DNA from: an uncultured Dorea sp.
GTDB taxonomy: Bacteria > Bacillota > Clostridia > Lachnospirales > Lachnospiraceae
NCBI GenBank assembly: GCA_910578865.1
Contig: CAJTRM010000001.1
Coordinates: forward strand, 248,248 to 312,247
DNA length: 64,000 nt
Direction: 5' to 3'
The translations under genes were made by a program, and so were the position numbers. How positions within the stretch are numbered: the stretch's first letter is position 1; each line of letters starts with the position of its first letter. The notes below the pieces were generated by a model. It saw nothing but the letters and a program-made list of their open reading frames with translations. It had not been told where the DNA came from and did no database searches. Of the stretch, positions 17,088 through 25,441 are shown one piece after another.

Positions 17088-18092
17088 TTACTCTGCCTCA
17101 ATGACCTCGTAGTCATCCGGCACGGTAATGCCAAGTGTATCACAGATTTCCTTGTTGTACATCTTGGTTACTTCCGGTGCAGACTCAATATCCATTGTGC
17201 TGATCTCCGCGCCATTTGCCAGTACATCGTAAGCCATCTCTCCTGCTTTATATCCGATATCATAGTAGCTGATAGACAAGGTTGCGATTCCACATCCCGT
17301 ACAGATTCCCTGCTCGCCTGCAATGACCGGAATCTTGGCTGGAACGCACACATTCTTTACAATCTCTGTGTTGGATGCCATTGTATTGTCTGTAGGGATG
17401 TAAATAGCCTCTACCTCTGAAACTGCGCTTGTCACGACCGACTGGATTTCATTGGAGTCAGCAGCTGTATATTCCTTACATTCAATATTGTCCTTCTGAA
17501 GCGCCTCCTTAAATAAATCAGCCTGATATTTGGAATTCGGTTCTGCGGAGCAATACAGGATACCAACCTTTTTAACCTCCGGAAGAAGCTCTTTTAACAT
17601 AGCCGCCTGCTCATCAATGGGGGCCAGGTCACTTGTCCCGGACACGTTCAGCCCTGTTGCCCCTGTCCAGTCCTCAATCTGAAGCGCCGTCGCATAATCT
17701 GTAACCGAGGTTCCGATAATCGGGATATCAGCAGTTGCTGTCGCTGCAGTTGTGAGCGGGTCTGTTGCATTGGCCAGAATAAGATCCACATTATCCGATA
17801 CAAACTGGTTCACGATCGTTGCACACATGTTATGCTCACCCTGTGCATTTTGCTCGTCAAACGTCACATTGCCTTCGCCGCACAGTTCATTGAGGGCATC
17901 CTTAAATCCCTCTGTGGCTGCGTCCAATGCATCATGCTGCACCAGCTGACAGATACCGATAGTATATTTGCCTGACGCCTTTTCTCCCTTATCCTTTGAT
18001 TCCTCACCGCTCCCGCTTTCTGAGCTGCCGCATGCTGCAAGTGAAATGACCATAACCGCAGCCGTCATCACAGATAACAGTTTCTTTTTCAT
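17088..18092 (-). CDS. ABC transporter substrate-binding lipoprotein (ABC_sub_bind/TrpX family)
   Basis: 334 residues. A lipoprotein signal (MKKKLLSVMTAAVMVISLAAC) ends in the lipobox LAAC, followed by a Ser/Glu/Lys-rich linker. The mature part has two periplasmic-binding-type lobes: YTIGICQLVQHDALDAATEG, DLILANATDPLTTAA, VKKVGILYCSAEPNS and AIYIPTDNTMASN, the hallmark order of the TrpX family. First gene of its operon, with AAAGGAGGAG before the start and a strong sigma-A promoter about 80 bases further up. No T-box or other riboswitch is evident in the short leader, so amino-acid control is not supported by sequence. Confidence 0.92.
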   Translation of the reverse strand: MKKKLLSVMTAAVMVISLAACGSSESGSGEESKDKGEKASGKYTIGICQLVQHDALDAATEGFKDALNELCGEGNVTFDEQNAQGEHNMCATIVNQFVSDNVDLILANATDPLTTAATATADIPIIGTSVTDYATALQIEDWTGATGLNVSGTSDLAPIDEQAAMLKELLPEVKKVGILYCSAEPNSKYQADLFKEALQKDNIECKEYTAADSNEIQSVVTSAVSEVEAIYIPTDNTMASNTEIVKNVCVPAKIPVIAGEQGICTGCGIATLSISYYDIGYKAGEMAYDVLANGAEISTMDIESAPEVTKMYNKEICDTLGITVPDDYEVIEAE

Positions 18093-18180
18093 GTTAGTCT
18101 CCTCCTTTTGATGTTTGCTCTGTCACTTTGACGCGTGAATGTTTCGCACTTCAACTCGTTAAAGTTTTTTGACGTACTTG

Positions 18181-18209
18181 ATTATATTACGAACAAAATC
18201 ATTCGTCAA
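18181..18209 (-). promoter_or_regulatory. sigma-A promoter of the ABC importer operon
   Basis: Minus strand TTGACG (18204-18209), 17-base spacer, perfect TATAAT (18181-18186). The leader from about 18174 to the start at 18092 is some 80 bases long and holds no clear riboswitch. Confidence 0.85.
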
Positions 18210-18238
18210 GCTTTTTTTTCATTTTCTTATAAAGTTAG

Positions 18239-18265
18239 AAAAGGCCTGCCGCAAAACTGCGGCAG
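18239..18265 (-). terminator. terminator at the end of the glycan gene block
   Basis: An 8-bp GC-rich stem CTGCCGCA/TGCGGCAG (18258-18265 and 18246-18253 on the minus strand) with a GTTT loop is followed by GCCTTTTC. It closes the long minus-strand block just after the radical SAM gene and before the importer promoter. Confidence 0.8.
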
Positions 18266-18280
18266 ACTCCCTTTTCACAT

Positions 18281-19321
18281 TTAATATTCATTTTCATAGC
18301 TAAACCGGTTTGTATCTATCCCGTCTACCGAATCTTCCGGCATGTCTCTGTAAGGGATTTCACATGACCTGCAGGCTTTGAAGCACTGTCCTTTTGTATT
18401 TAACATTTTCATACGCATATCATACAAGGTCTTGGATTCCCAGATCTCCTTCAGTGTATGTTCTGTTACATCCCCGATCTTCAGTTCCTTCAGCCAGTCA
18501 GAGCAGCAGACAATGACCGTGCCGTCATTTCTGACCGTCATATGCGTAAACGGATATCTGCAGGAACGTCTTTCTTGAAAAATATTTGACTGGAAAGAAC
18601 TCTCGTGCATCTTGTCTGACTCTGTACCATAATAATTTTCAAACACATTGTTTCCTTCTCCCACATCTATGTTGAAAACCTCATCTATCCCTACAACGTC
18701 AGTAATGTCTCTGTACATTCGTATAAATTCATTATTTACTTCTTCATTTTCATTCAGCATTTTTGCATATATTTTTGGTACCCTGCTTCCGGCTTTCTCT
18801 CTGCACTCATATAAAAAGCGTACATTTTCCCTGATATATGCCGGTGTGAAATCAGTTTTTGTAATATACCTGTTCCGCTCTTCTTCAATCCCATAGACTG
18901 AGAACCGAATAATATCCAAACCATATTCCACCAGCTTTTCGGAGATCTCTTTCGTCATCAAAGATCCATTGGTCGTAATCTCGATCTGATCCGCAATGTC
19001 ACGGTCCTTCACGGCTTTCACCATATCACACAGACGCGGATTGACCAGAGGTTCTCCCAGTGAATATAATTTTATCAGCTTTATTTTCTCTCCTGCACTG
19101 CGCGTCCAGTCTTCCAAATCATCCAGGGTCTTCTGGAAAACCTCATCTTCCATATTTTTTAAAGGCTTTGCTTCATCTGCAAGCACATTATTTCCATGAA
19201 AACACATCACACACTTAAAATTGCACAAATTCGTCGGTTCAATACTGACACACAAGGGCAGACGAAGCGGCAGGCACTCTTTTAAGATCCTTCGTTCATT
19301 TTCATACATATTTTTAAGCAT
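18281..19321 (-). CDS. radical SAM/SPASM-domain protein
   Basis: 346 residues. The N-terminal CNFKCVMC is the CxxxCxxC motif for the SAM-binding 4Fe-4S cluster, followed by the radical SAM barrel (LYSLGEPLVNPRL, EITTNGSLMTKE). The C-terminal part has a SPASM-type pattern: VIVCCSDW, GDVTEHTLKEIWES and CFKACRSCEIP, indicating auxiliary clusters. The start at 19321 is chosen over an upstream ATG because AGGAG lies eight bases before it; the longer frame would overlap the upstream gene. Last gene of the block, after the aldolase. Substrate unknown; sugar or nucleotide-sugar chemistry is possible from context. Confidence 0.87.
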   Translation of the reverse strand: MLKNMYENERRILKECLPLRLPLCVSIEPTNLCNFKCVMCFHGNNVLADEAKPLKNMEDEVFQKTLDDLEDWTRSAGEKIKLIKLYSLGEPLVNPRLCDMVKAVKDRDIADQIEITTNGSLMTKEISEKLVEYGLDIIRFSVYGIEEERNRYITKTDFTPAYIRENVRFLYECREKAGSRVPKIYAKMLNENEEVNNEFIRMYRDITDVVGIDEVFNIDVGEGNNVFENYYGTESDKMHESSFQSNIFQERRSCRYPFTHMTVRNDGTVIVCCSDWLKELKIGDVTEHTLKEIWESKTLYDMRMKMLNTKGQCFKACRSCEIPYRDMPEDSVDGIDTNRFSYENEY

Positions 19322-19358
19322 TTTTCTTCTCCTATACAAATAATAATATCTCCCGGTG

Positions 19359-20972
19359 TTATCTGTCTTCCGCAAAATAGCTCTCTGTCAACATTTCTAT
19401 ACGGCGCAATACGTTTGCCGTCTGCTTTACATCAGTGAACATACTTTTTATTTCCTTATTCAGCTCATCCCACTGCTTTCCGGGATTGATCGCCGGCAGC
19501 GAAGTATCGGCATAGCTTTCGTTGTATTTTGTTTTAAACCCGTCAAACCCGGCGATGACAGCATGCTCTACCTCTAATTTGTCAAGCAGCCTCAGACAGC
19601 AGATCACCGCATTGTCAAAGTGTTCCCATCCCCGCTTTATTGCACGGTTAAAACTAATGATATACTCATTTTCTTCCGGTTTTGTTTTAATGTTCGACAA
19701 TACGATTTTCTTTACCCGGCCAAACTGTTCCTGCCGGGATTCTTTTGCATAATCATACCTTGCTGAATTTGCCACAAACATATAATCATAGCTGTATTCT
19801 CCCAGCAATGCGTTAACTGCTATAACTACCGGTTTATTTTCCCGGATGAATTCCAGGATCTCTCCCTGCTTCTCAACAGCGCTCTTCCCGGGTGCGATCA
19901 ATAATATCGTTCTGTCCCTGAAGGCTTCTTTTAAGTCATCCACTGCTTCTTCGTCATCTACCGCCTTATTCTGGTTCTCTATGTATTTTTCTTCCAGAAG
20001 ATCATAATCATATTTTCTCCTGTCCTCGGGCCGCAGAGACTCTATAATACTTCTCATGTCCTTCGCACTTGTGCGGTGATTCTGTAACAGATAGGCAATA
20101 TTATTTACATGGCAGCAATACATACCTGCAATAAAATAAGGTGTCGAATATCCCCATTCATAATTTTCCTTGAAATACTCCATATAGATATCTATCGCCG
20201 CCATAATAGAATCCATCTCATAGCTGCAGCCGTTTCGATTCAGATAATTCACGATCAGCTCTGTCGGTGTGTTGCCTGCGCCGCGCCCCATCCCGTTAAG
20301 GCTTGCATCTACAATGATACCCCTCTTTCTGTTCTGAAACATCTTCACAAAATGGATAGTCAGGGCAAAGGACAGCTGTTGATTATTATGAGAATGAAAT
20401 CCCAGCTTAATTCCTTCGTCCAGATTTTTGTCCAGGATATCTGTGATCCTCTCCAGGTCTTCCTCATACATGGCTCCAAAAGTATCTACCACTGACAGGC
20501 CGGACGGATGGATCCTATTGATTTCTTCTGCCAGGCCGCGCAGCTCTTCATCACTGTACGCCAACGTGTTTGCTGCCTGATAAAATACCTGATAGCCCTT
20601 TTCTTTGACAGCATTTCCTACTGCAATTCCTTCTTTATATCTGCCGTGGGGAAACACCACCCTGATTGCATCCACCGTCTCACCGTCACAGGGCGGGAGA
20701 AGATCAAGATCATATCTGTCCCAGTCTATCATAACTGTGTAAGTGCTTCTCGTGTTTTTTTCTATCAGATACGGCTTCAGATCATCCGGTACATGATAAA
20801 AAGAGGAGCCTTCCTTGTGCAGATCATTTTTAAGCCATCCACATTCAATAATGTCGACATTTGCATCCTGCATTTTCTTTATAATGCCTTTGATCGCCGG
20901 AGATCCAAACCGGGAATCGACGATGTAAGCTCCGTCCCGCAGTGTGCAGTCCAGTAATTCGATTTTTTTCAT
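19359..20972 (-). CDS. DRE-TIM aldolase (4-hydroxy-2-oxovalerate aldolase-like) with extra C-terminal domain
   Basis: 537 residues. Residues 1-270 form an HMGL-like TIM barrel: the metal/substrate motif LLDCTLRDGAYIVDSRF (DRE variant), HSHNNQQLSFA with the metal-binding histidines, and DASLNGMGRGAGNTPTE. This family cleaves or forms C-C bonds next to 2-oxo acids. After a helical linker, residues ~350-480 (TILLIAPGKSAVEK, then VVIAVNALLGEYSYDYMFVAN) look Rossmann-like. No partner acylating aldehyde dehydrogenase is present, unlike catabolic HOA aldolases. Its coupling to the FGGY kinase (ATGA overlap) and the cyclase-like gene points to an anabolic role in a sugar or cyclitol precursor (inference). 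Confidence 0.82.
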   Translation of the reverse strand: MKKIELLDCTLRDGAYIVDSRFGSPAIKGIIKKMQDANVDIIECGWLKNDLHKEGSSFYHVPDDLKPYLIEKNTRSTYTVMIDWDRYDLDLLPPCDGETVDAIRVVFPHGRYKEGIAVGNAVKEKGYQVFYQAANTLAYSDEELRGLAEEINRIHPSGLSVVDTFGAMYEEDLERITDILDKNLDEGIKLGFHSHNNQQLSFALTIHFVKMFQNRKRGIIVDASLNGMGRGAGNTPTELIVNYLNRNGCSYEMDSIMAAIDIYMEYFKENYEWGYSTPYFIAGMYCCHVNNIAYLLQNHRTSAKDMRSIIESLRPEDRRKYDYDLLEEKYIENQNKAVDDEEAVDDLKEAFRDRTILLIAPGKSAVEKQGEILEFIRENKPVVIAVNALLGEYSYDYMFVANSARYDYAKESRQEQFGRVKKIVLSNIKTKPEENEYIISFNRAIKRGWEHFDNAVICCLRLLDKLEVEHAVIAGFDGFKTKYNESYADTSLPAINPGKQWDELNKEIKSMFTDVKQTANVLRRIEMLTESYFAEDR

Positions 20973-22294
20973 TTGACGTCCTCCTGCTGTCCATAAGCAT
21001 ACAGCCCTGAAAAAGTTTCATCCGATACAGTTTCCGTCCGAACATCACTCTTGTAATGTTCTAAAATATAGTCTCTGATCTTTGCAATTTTGCGGGCAAC
21101 CCCCCCTGAAAAAATGATTCTGTCTATGGCGAAAGTATCCTTTTCCATCACATCTGCCGCATGTATGAAATTATCCGCCATCTGCCGGAACACAGCCCCC
21201 ATCAGATTGCCTATGGTCAGCGAATATTCCCCGATACAAGTGATACTTCCCTGCCGGAAGTCTGTGGCAGCATTCTCATAAAAGCTAAGATCACAGGATA
21301 ATCCTGACTCCTCACCTTCCTGCTCTGCCCTCAGCAGCACATCCCATATCTCATCCTCTGTCACATCTGCCTGAAACCGGCATAAAATATCCCGCAGGAA
21401 CCTGATATATACATTCAGCGCCCTCCCGGAGGGAAGAAACGGAATGGTCTTCAAATATACATCTCCGAAATACGGCCTTATCTGATACTTCTCCGATAAT
21501 ACAGCCTTTGATACAAGCTTACTGACCTGTGCTCCGGTTCCAAGGTTAAAAGAAATTGTTCTTATGTCATCCAGGCCCGCCCCCAGAAGCGCTGCCTGCT
21601 GGTCACCGATTGCCGGAAGTGCATGTACCTTCAGGGAATCAATGAAAAAGATAACAGCCTTTGTCCCGATTTCAGGAAACACGATCCCCTCACCGCCTGC
21701 TGCCTTTATCAGTCTCCGGTTCCATGTATTGTCACGCAGGTCATACAGCCCCGTTGCCGCCGCATTCGTCGGATGGCACATCGGCTCTTTTCCGGACACT
21801 GCCCTCAAAATATAATCCCCTAATGTATAAAAGTGCAGTCTTGACGGTACATTTTCCAGATATCCTTTTCTTCGCAGGTATAACAGATTACTGCTTGGCA
21901 GCCCTGAACGCAGAGGCATTCCTGTATATAGGATATCTCCGGCCGTATCTCTTTGTTTTAACCGGTCAACAGAAGTACACCCGTCGATCTTTGCCGAACT
22001 ATATTCCTTCTGCCATGAAATATAATCGGTGTACGGCCTTCCGTCTTCATATGCAAGCAGGAACCCATGCATCTCATTGGAAATACACAGCCTGACTTCC
22101 GTCTCTGTACCGGCCAGTTCCTGAACCATCTGAAGCACCAGGGGCACCAGCGCCTGAACCTGTACCGGATCTTTTATATCCTCATCTCCATGTACCTTCG
22201 GAGATTTCAGCTGCATCCGTTTTTCTATTTTCCTGTTCTGTATCAACGCGCCTTTTAAAAAGCTTGCGCCGCAGTCAATTGTTATTGTCTTCAT
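20969..22294 (-). CDS. FGGY-family carbohydrate kinase
   Basis: 441 residues with the two-domain FGGY/ASKHA fold: TITIDCGASFLKGALI (phosphate 1), ISNEMHGFLLA (the MHG loop common to xylulo- and sedoheptulokinases), AIGDQQAALLGAG with the catalytic Asp, FNLGTGAQVSKL (phosphate 2) and IIFSGGVARKI (adenosine). It phosphorylates a ketose or polyol. GTGAQ and GDQQA are closer to sedoheptulokinase-like members than to glycerol kinase, but this is a weak pointer. It overlaps the DHQ-synthase-like gene by 20 bases upstream and the aldolase by four downstream. Confidence 0.85.
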   Translation of the reverse strand: MKTITIDCGASFLKGALIQNRKIEKRMQLKSPKVHGDEDIKDPVQVQALVPLVLQMVQELAGTETEVRLCISNEMHGFLLAYEDGRPYTDYISWQKEYSSAKIDGCTSVDRLKQRDTAGDILYTGMPLRSGLPSSNLLYLRRKGYLENVPSRLHFYTLGDYILRAVSGKEPMCHPTNAAATGLYDLRDNTWNRRLIKAAGGEGIVFPEIGTKAVIFFIDSLKVHALPAIGDQQAALLGAGLDDIRTISFNLGTGAQVSKLVSKAVLSEKYQIRPYFGDVYLKTIPFLPSGRALNVYIRFLRDILCRFQADVTEDEIWDVLLRAEQEGEESGLSCDLSFYENAATDFRQGSITCIGEYSLTIGNLMGAVFRQMADNFIHAADVMEKDTFAIDRIIFSGGVARKIAKIRDYILEHYKSDVRTETVSDETFSGLYAYGQQEDVK

Positions 22295-23339
22295 TTGTTT
22301 CCTCGATATATGCCAAGAACAGATCCTTCAGTGCCTGATCAATCTTCACAGGATATACGATCAGATGACCGAGAGCATCCGGCAGGGCAAAATTCATCAC
22401 ATTTCCTCTCACCTTTTTATCTGTTCTGATGATCTCAAATAATGCTTCCGGATCTTCAATTTCTATTCTTTCCTGCAAAAATGCATTGCCAATTAAACTG
22501 TGAACATCCTCATAGACGTCCCGTGAGATCAGTCCCTCTCTGCAGGCAATATAATTCGCCACGTCAATGCCCCAGATGACACCTTTACCGTGGGGGATCT
22601 CATTGTCCGTGTAGCTTTCCAGAGCATGCCCGAAGGTATGTCCGTAGTTCAGTACGCGCCTGAGATCAGATTCAAATTCGTCTTCCTCTATAATCCTCTT
22701 TTTCACCATCAGCCCTTTATATATATATCCGGCAATCCTCTTACATGGAATATAGTCCTTCTCTTCCTTTAGTTCCTCATAAAAAGAGACATCTTCGGTC
22801 AGAGAGAACTTCAGCAGCTCCCCCCATCCGTTCAGATAGTCGTCTTCTGAAAGCGTCCGCAGAAATCCCACATCAATAAAGATCTTCCTGGGCGGATAGA
22901 ATACGCCGATCTGATTTTTGTATGTTCCCAGATTGATACCGCTTTTTCCGCCGATACAGGAGTCACACATAGAAAGCAGCGTTGTCGGGAAAAAATACCA
23001 TTCTATATTACGTAAGAACAGATTGCTTGCTATCGTGGTCAAATCCTGAGTAATCCCTCCGCCGATGCACACTGCTTTCCATTCCTTCCTCACCCCCAGC
23101 TTCTGCCAGAAGGAAATCAGATCCAGAACAGTATCCATATTTTTCTGATGCTCAGATGCCTCCACAAAATAAATCTTCTCCGGTTCCAGAGACAGGAAAG
23201 CATCCTGATACAGCTCATATACCTTTTTATCAATTACATAGACGGTAGTTGAACGGAACCCTTGCAGTATCTTTCTGAAATCATCGACAATATCGACGGT
23301 GTAATCATATAAATTTGAACTGATATTAATTGTGTCCAT
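22275..23339 (-). CDS. 3-dehydroquinate synthase-like sugar-phosphate cyclase
   Basis: 354 residues. It has the DHQS layout: IGGGITQDLTTIASNLFLR (NAD pyrophosphate loop, where DHQS normally reads GGGxxGDxxGF), PTTLLSMCDSCIGGKSGIN, GWGELLKFSL with the metal Glu and active-site Lys, LNYGHTFGHALE with metal His, and PHGKGVIWG with the second His. All catalytic and metal residues expected of sugar-phosphate cyclases are present, but the nucleotide loop departs from true AroB, and there are no shikimate genes nearby. It may cyclise a ketose phosphate to a cyclitol. The start at 23339 follows AAGGAG eight bases upstream; a longer frame would overlap fkbM. Confidence 0.85.
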   Translation of the reverse strand: MDTINISSNLYDYTVDIVDDFRKILQGFRSTTVYVIDKKVYELYQDAFLSLEPEKIYFVEASEHQKNMDTVLDLISFWQKLGVRKEWKAVCIGGGITQDLTTIASNLFLRNIEWYFFPTTLLSMCDSCIGGKSGINLGTYKNQIGVFYPPRKIFIDVGFLRTLSEDDYLNGWGELLKFSLTEDVSFYEELKEEKDYIPCKRIAGYIYKGLMVKKRIIEEDEFESDLRRVLNYGHTFGHALESYTDNEIPHGKGVIWGIDVANYIACREGLISRDVYEDVHSLIGNAFLQERIEIEDPEALFEIIRTDKKVRGNVMNFALPDALGHLIVYPVKIDQALKDLFLAYIEETNEDNNN

Positions 23340-23371
23340 ATATTCATCTCCTTCATGCGCTGGATCTTTCT

Positions 23372-24343
23372 CTACTCCTGGATACATAAATCTCTTATAA
23401 TCTCTTTATGCACCTCAGGACACAGAAAGAAATAATTGGTCTCTGTCGTTTCCTCATCCACATAGCCAAACCGCTTTAATTTATTATTCTCTGCGATCAC
23501 ATAGCACTGATAGCCGATTTCCTCAAACAGCCTGATAATATCATTGGGGTGATAGTGATATTTGGCAGACCACTTTCTCAGCATCTCAGAAAAAACAATC
23601 GGCTTATATTTCTCAATACTTTTCAGCCCGCCTTGATATACAAACAATTCAGCGCCTTCTACATCACACTTAATAAAATCAATCCGCCCGATCTTTTCTT
23701 CTTCTACAAAATCATCCAAGCGCCTGATCTCACAGTCTACTTTTTCTGTAGTTCCCGCCTCTCTCAGATCTACCATGGACGAAGCCCCTGACACTTCGAC
23801 ATCATTGAAAAATGTGATCGTTTTATTCTCATTTGACAGCCCCAGATTATAGCATCTGCAATTTTCCAGGCCGTTCAGCGTGATATTTCTCTTCAGCTTC
23901 TCATAAGTCTGCAGAATAGGCTCAAATGCATAAGACGTCAATTCCGGATATTGTTTGCACACATTTAATGTATACCAGCCCAGATTAGCTCCCACGTCCA
24001 GACATACGCCCTTCTCTTCTCCGATATAGCTGAACAAAGAATTGACCATCCTCAGTTCTTCCGGTTCATATCCTTGCGCGGTACCCAGCATGGCTGCCGG
24101 AACTGCTCCCCAGTCATCCTGATAAATTGCCATATCAACCTTATAGGGATCTCCTTTTGCATTCTGGCTCTCTATGGTAAAAACAACATCGTCGCCGGTA
24201 ACCGAGATCTGAGAGACACGGGAGTCATTGATCAAATCTTTATACTCCAGCAGCTCCTCTATCTTTTTGAACAATTTCATCCTATACTCTTTTACATCCG
24301 TCTGCCCTTTTTCATACTCATTTCTAATTCCGCTGATCTTCAT
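23372..24343 (-). CDS. FkbM-family SAM-dependent methyltransferase
   Basis: 323 residues. After ~100 residues the class I methyltransferase fold begins: VCLDVGANLGWYTLNVCKQ (motif I), AFEPILQTYEKLKRNI (motif II) and RIDFIKCDVEGAELFVYQGG, the signature of FkbM proteins. These O-methylate sugars or related hydroxyls. It overlaps the end of the upstream epimerase gene by 20 bases and precedes the cyclase-like gene. The target is probably a hydroxyl on the glycan precursor (inference). Confidence 0.9.
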   Translation of the reverse strand: MKISGIRNEYEKGQTDVKEYRMKLFKKIEELLEYKDLINDSRVSQISVTGDDVVFTIESQNAKGDPYKVDMAIYQDDWGAVPAAMLGTAQGYEPEELRMVNSLFSYIGEEKGVCLDVGANLGWYTLNVCKQYPELTSYAFEPILQTYEKLKRNITLNGLENCRCYNLGLSNENKTITFFNDVEVSGASSMVDLREAGTTEKVDCEIRRLDDFVEEEKIGRIDFIKCDVEGAELFVYQGGLKSIEKYKPIVFSEMLRKWSAKYHYHPNDIIRLFEEIGYQCYVIAENNKLKRFGYVDEETTETNYFFLCPEVHKEIIRDLCIQE

Positions 24344-25427
24344 CTCTATCTATCCTTTCCATATTTTTTTCCTGCAGCAGGCTTTCTATCGTTCTATGGA
24401 ATCCTTCTCTTGTATCGTACTTACATGTCCATCCGAGTGCCTTCAGTTTTTCATCGCTGATCCCGACTTCGTTTTCCTCCCGCTTTGAGATGAGCCCCTG
24501 TCCTTCCGGTATCCTCTTCTCCACCTTCAGCCCCTTCTGGGGATACAGGCCGGTCAGCAGCTCCGCAAGCTGACGTATGCTGAGAAATTCCTTTGAATTG
24601 CACAGGTTATAGGCCTCCCCCGGCTTTCCTTCCAGCAGGATCTGAAAAAAACCTGCAGTTGCGTCTGCAAGATAGCAAAACGGCCTTTTTACAAGCCCTT
24701 CACTGTTCATAACGATATTACGGTTATTTATAATGTCATTGACAAAAGCGGAAAATACTCTGGCATCCCCTTCAATATCCATAGTGGGACCATAGGTATG
24801 ACAGATCCTCACTGCTTTTGCCGGGACATTTTTCTGATGGAACCAGGCACAGCACAGCATTTCTGCCATTCTCTTGCTCTCGCAATAGCAATTACGCAGA
24901 TTCATTGTATCTGAGGTTCCCATTGTCTCCTCTGTGATCATAGAAACAGAACTGTCTACCTTGCCGTAGATCTCCCCGCTGCTGAACAGGAGAAACCCCT
25001 CTGACTTGTGCTCTTCCGCCAGCTTCAGCAGCTGGACGGTTCCGGATATATTCGGCAGTATAACATCAATAGGGACTGTCCCATAATATTGTGTGCTTGC
25101 CAGGCTCGCGCCGTGGATCACGTAATCTACATGCCCTTCCACAGCAATCGGCTCGTTGATATCCTTCAGATAAAGTTCTATATATTCTTCCTCTAAAAAA
25201 CGCCCAAACCGTTTTCCGGCTTTCTCTTTGCTCCGGACAGCCAGAATAAGCCTCATACCATATTGATGTATTTCATTCAGATAAATGCACAGGAAAACAA
25301 GATAGGATGTCAGCATCCCATATGCTCCCGTAATAAATATTGTTTTATTTCTCAGTCTTTCCCAATTAATCTCCCGTCCGTATACCTCTTCCAGATCTTC
25401 CCGTATTACATGATTGTCCCAGAACAT
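24324..25427 (-). CDS. NAD-dependent epimerase/dehydratase (extended SDR), paralogue 1
   Basis: 367 residues. The NAD-binding loop is TGAYGMLTSYL, a variant of TGxxGxxG; FSSGEIYG and the catalytic YCESK (YxxxK) follow, then VRICHTYGPTM and the C-terminal substrate domain. It is one of three paralogues in the window; the other two each have an IspD-like gene near them, this one sits beside the TPP enzyme and FkbM. The start at 25427 is preferred because GAGGAAGAG lies just upstream; an ATG 33 bases further up has no ribosome binding site. Likely acts on an activated sugar or polyol. Confidence 0.85.
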   Translation of the reverse strand: MFWDNHVIREDLEEVYGREINWERLRNKTIFITGAYGMLTSYLVFLCIYLNEIHQYGMRLILAVRSKEKAGKRFGRFLEEEYIELYLKDINEPIAVEGHVDYVIHGASLASTQYYGTVPIDVILPNISGTVQLLKLAEEHKSEGFLLFSSGEIYGKVDSSVSMITEETMGTSDTMNLRNCYCESKRMAEMLCCAWFHQKNVPAKAVRICHTYGPTMDIEGDARVFSAFVNDIINNRNIVMNSEGLVKRPFCYLADATAGFFQILLEGKPGEAYNLCNSKEFLSIRQLAELLTGLYPQKGLKVEKRIPEGQGLISKREENEVGISDEKLKALGWTCKYDTREGFHRTIESLLQEKNMERIDRDEDQRN

Positions 25428-25441
25428 GTTCTCTTCCTCGC

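Noticed and set aside
18093-18174. Possible T-box or riboswitch in front of the TrpX-like lipoprotein gene.
   Set aside because: The leader is only about 80 bases, and I see no T-box sequence or terminator/antiterminator pair.
22275-23339. Call as ordinary aroB (shikimate pathway).
   Set aside because: The NAD loop departs from AroB and neighbours are glycan genes, with no aro genes; kept as a DHQS-like cyclase.
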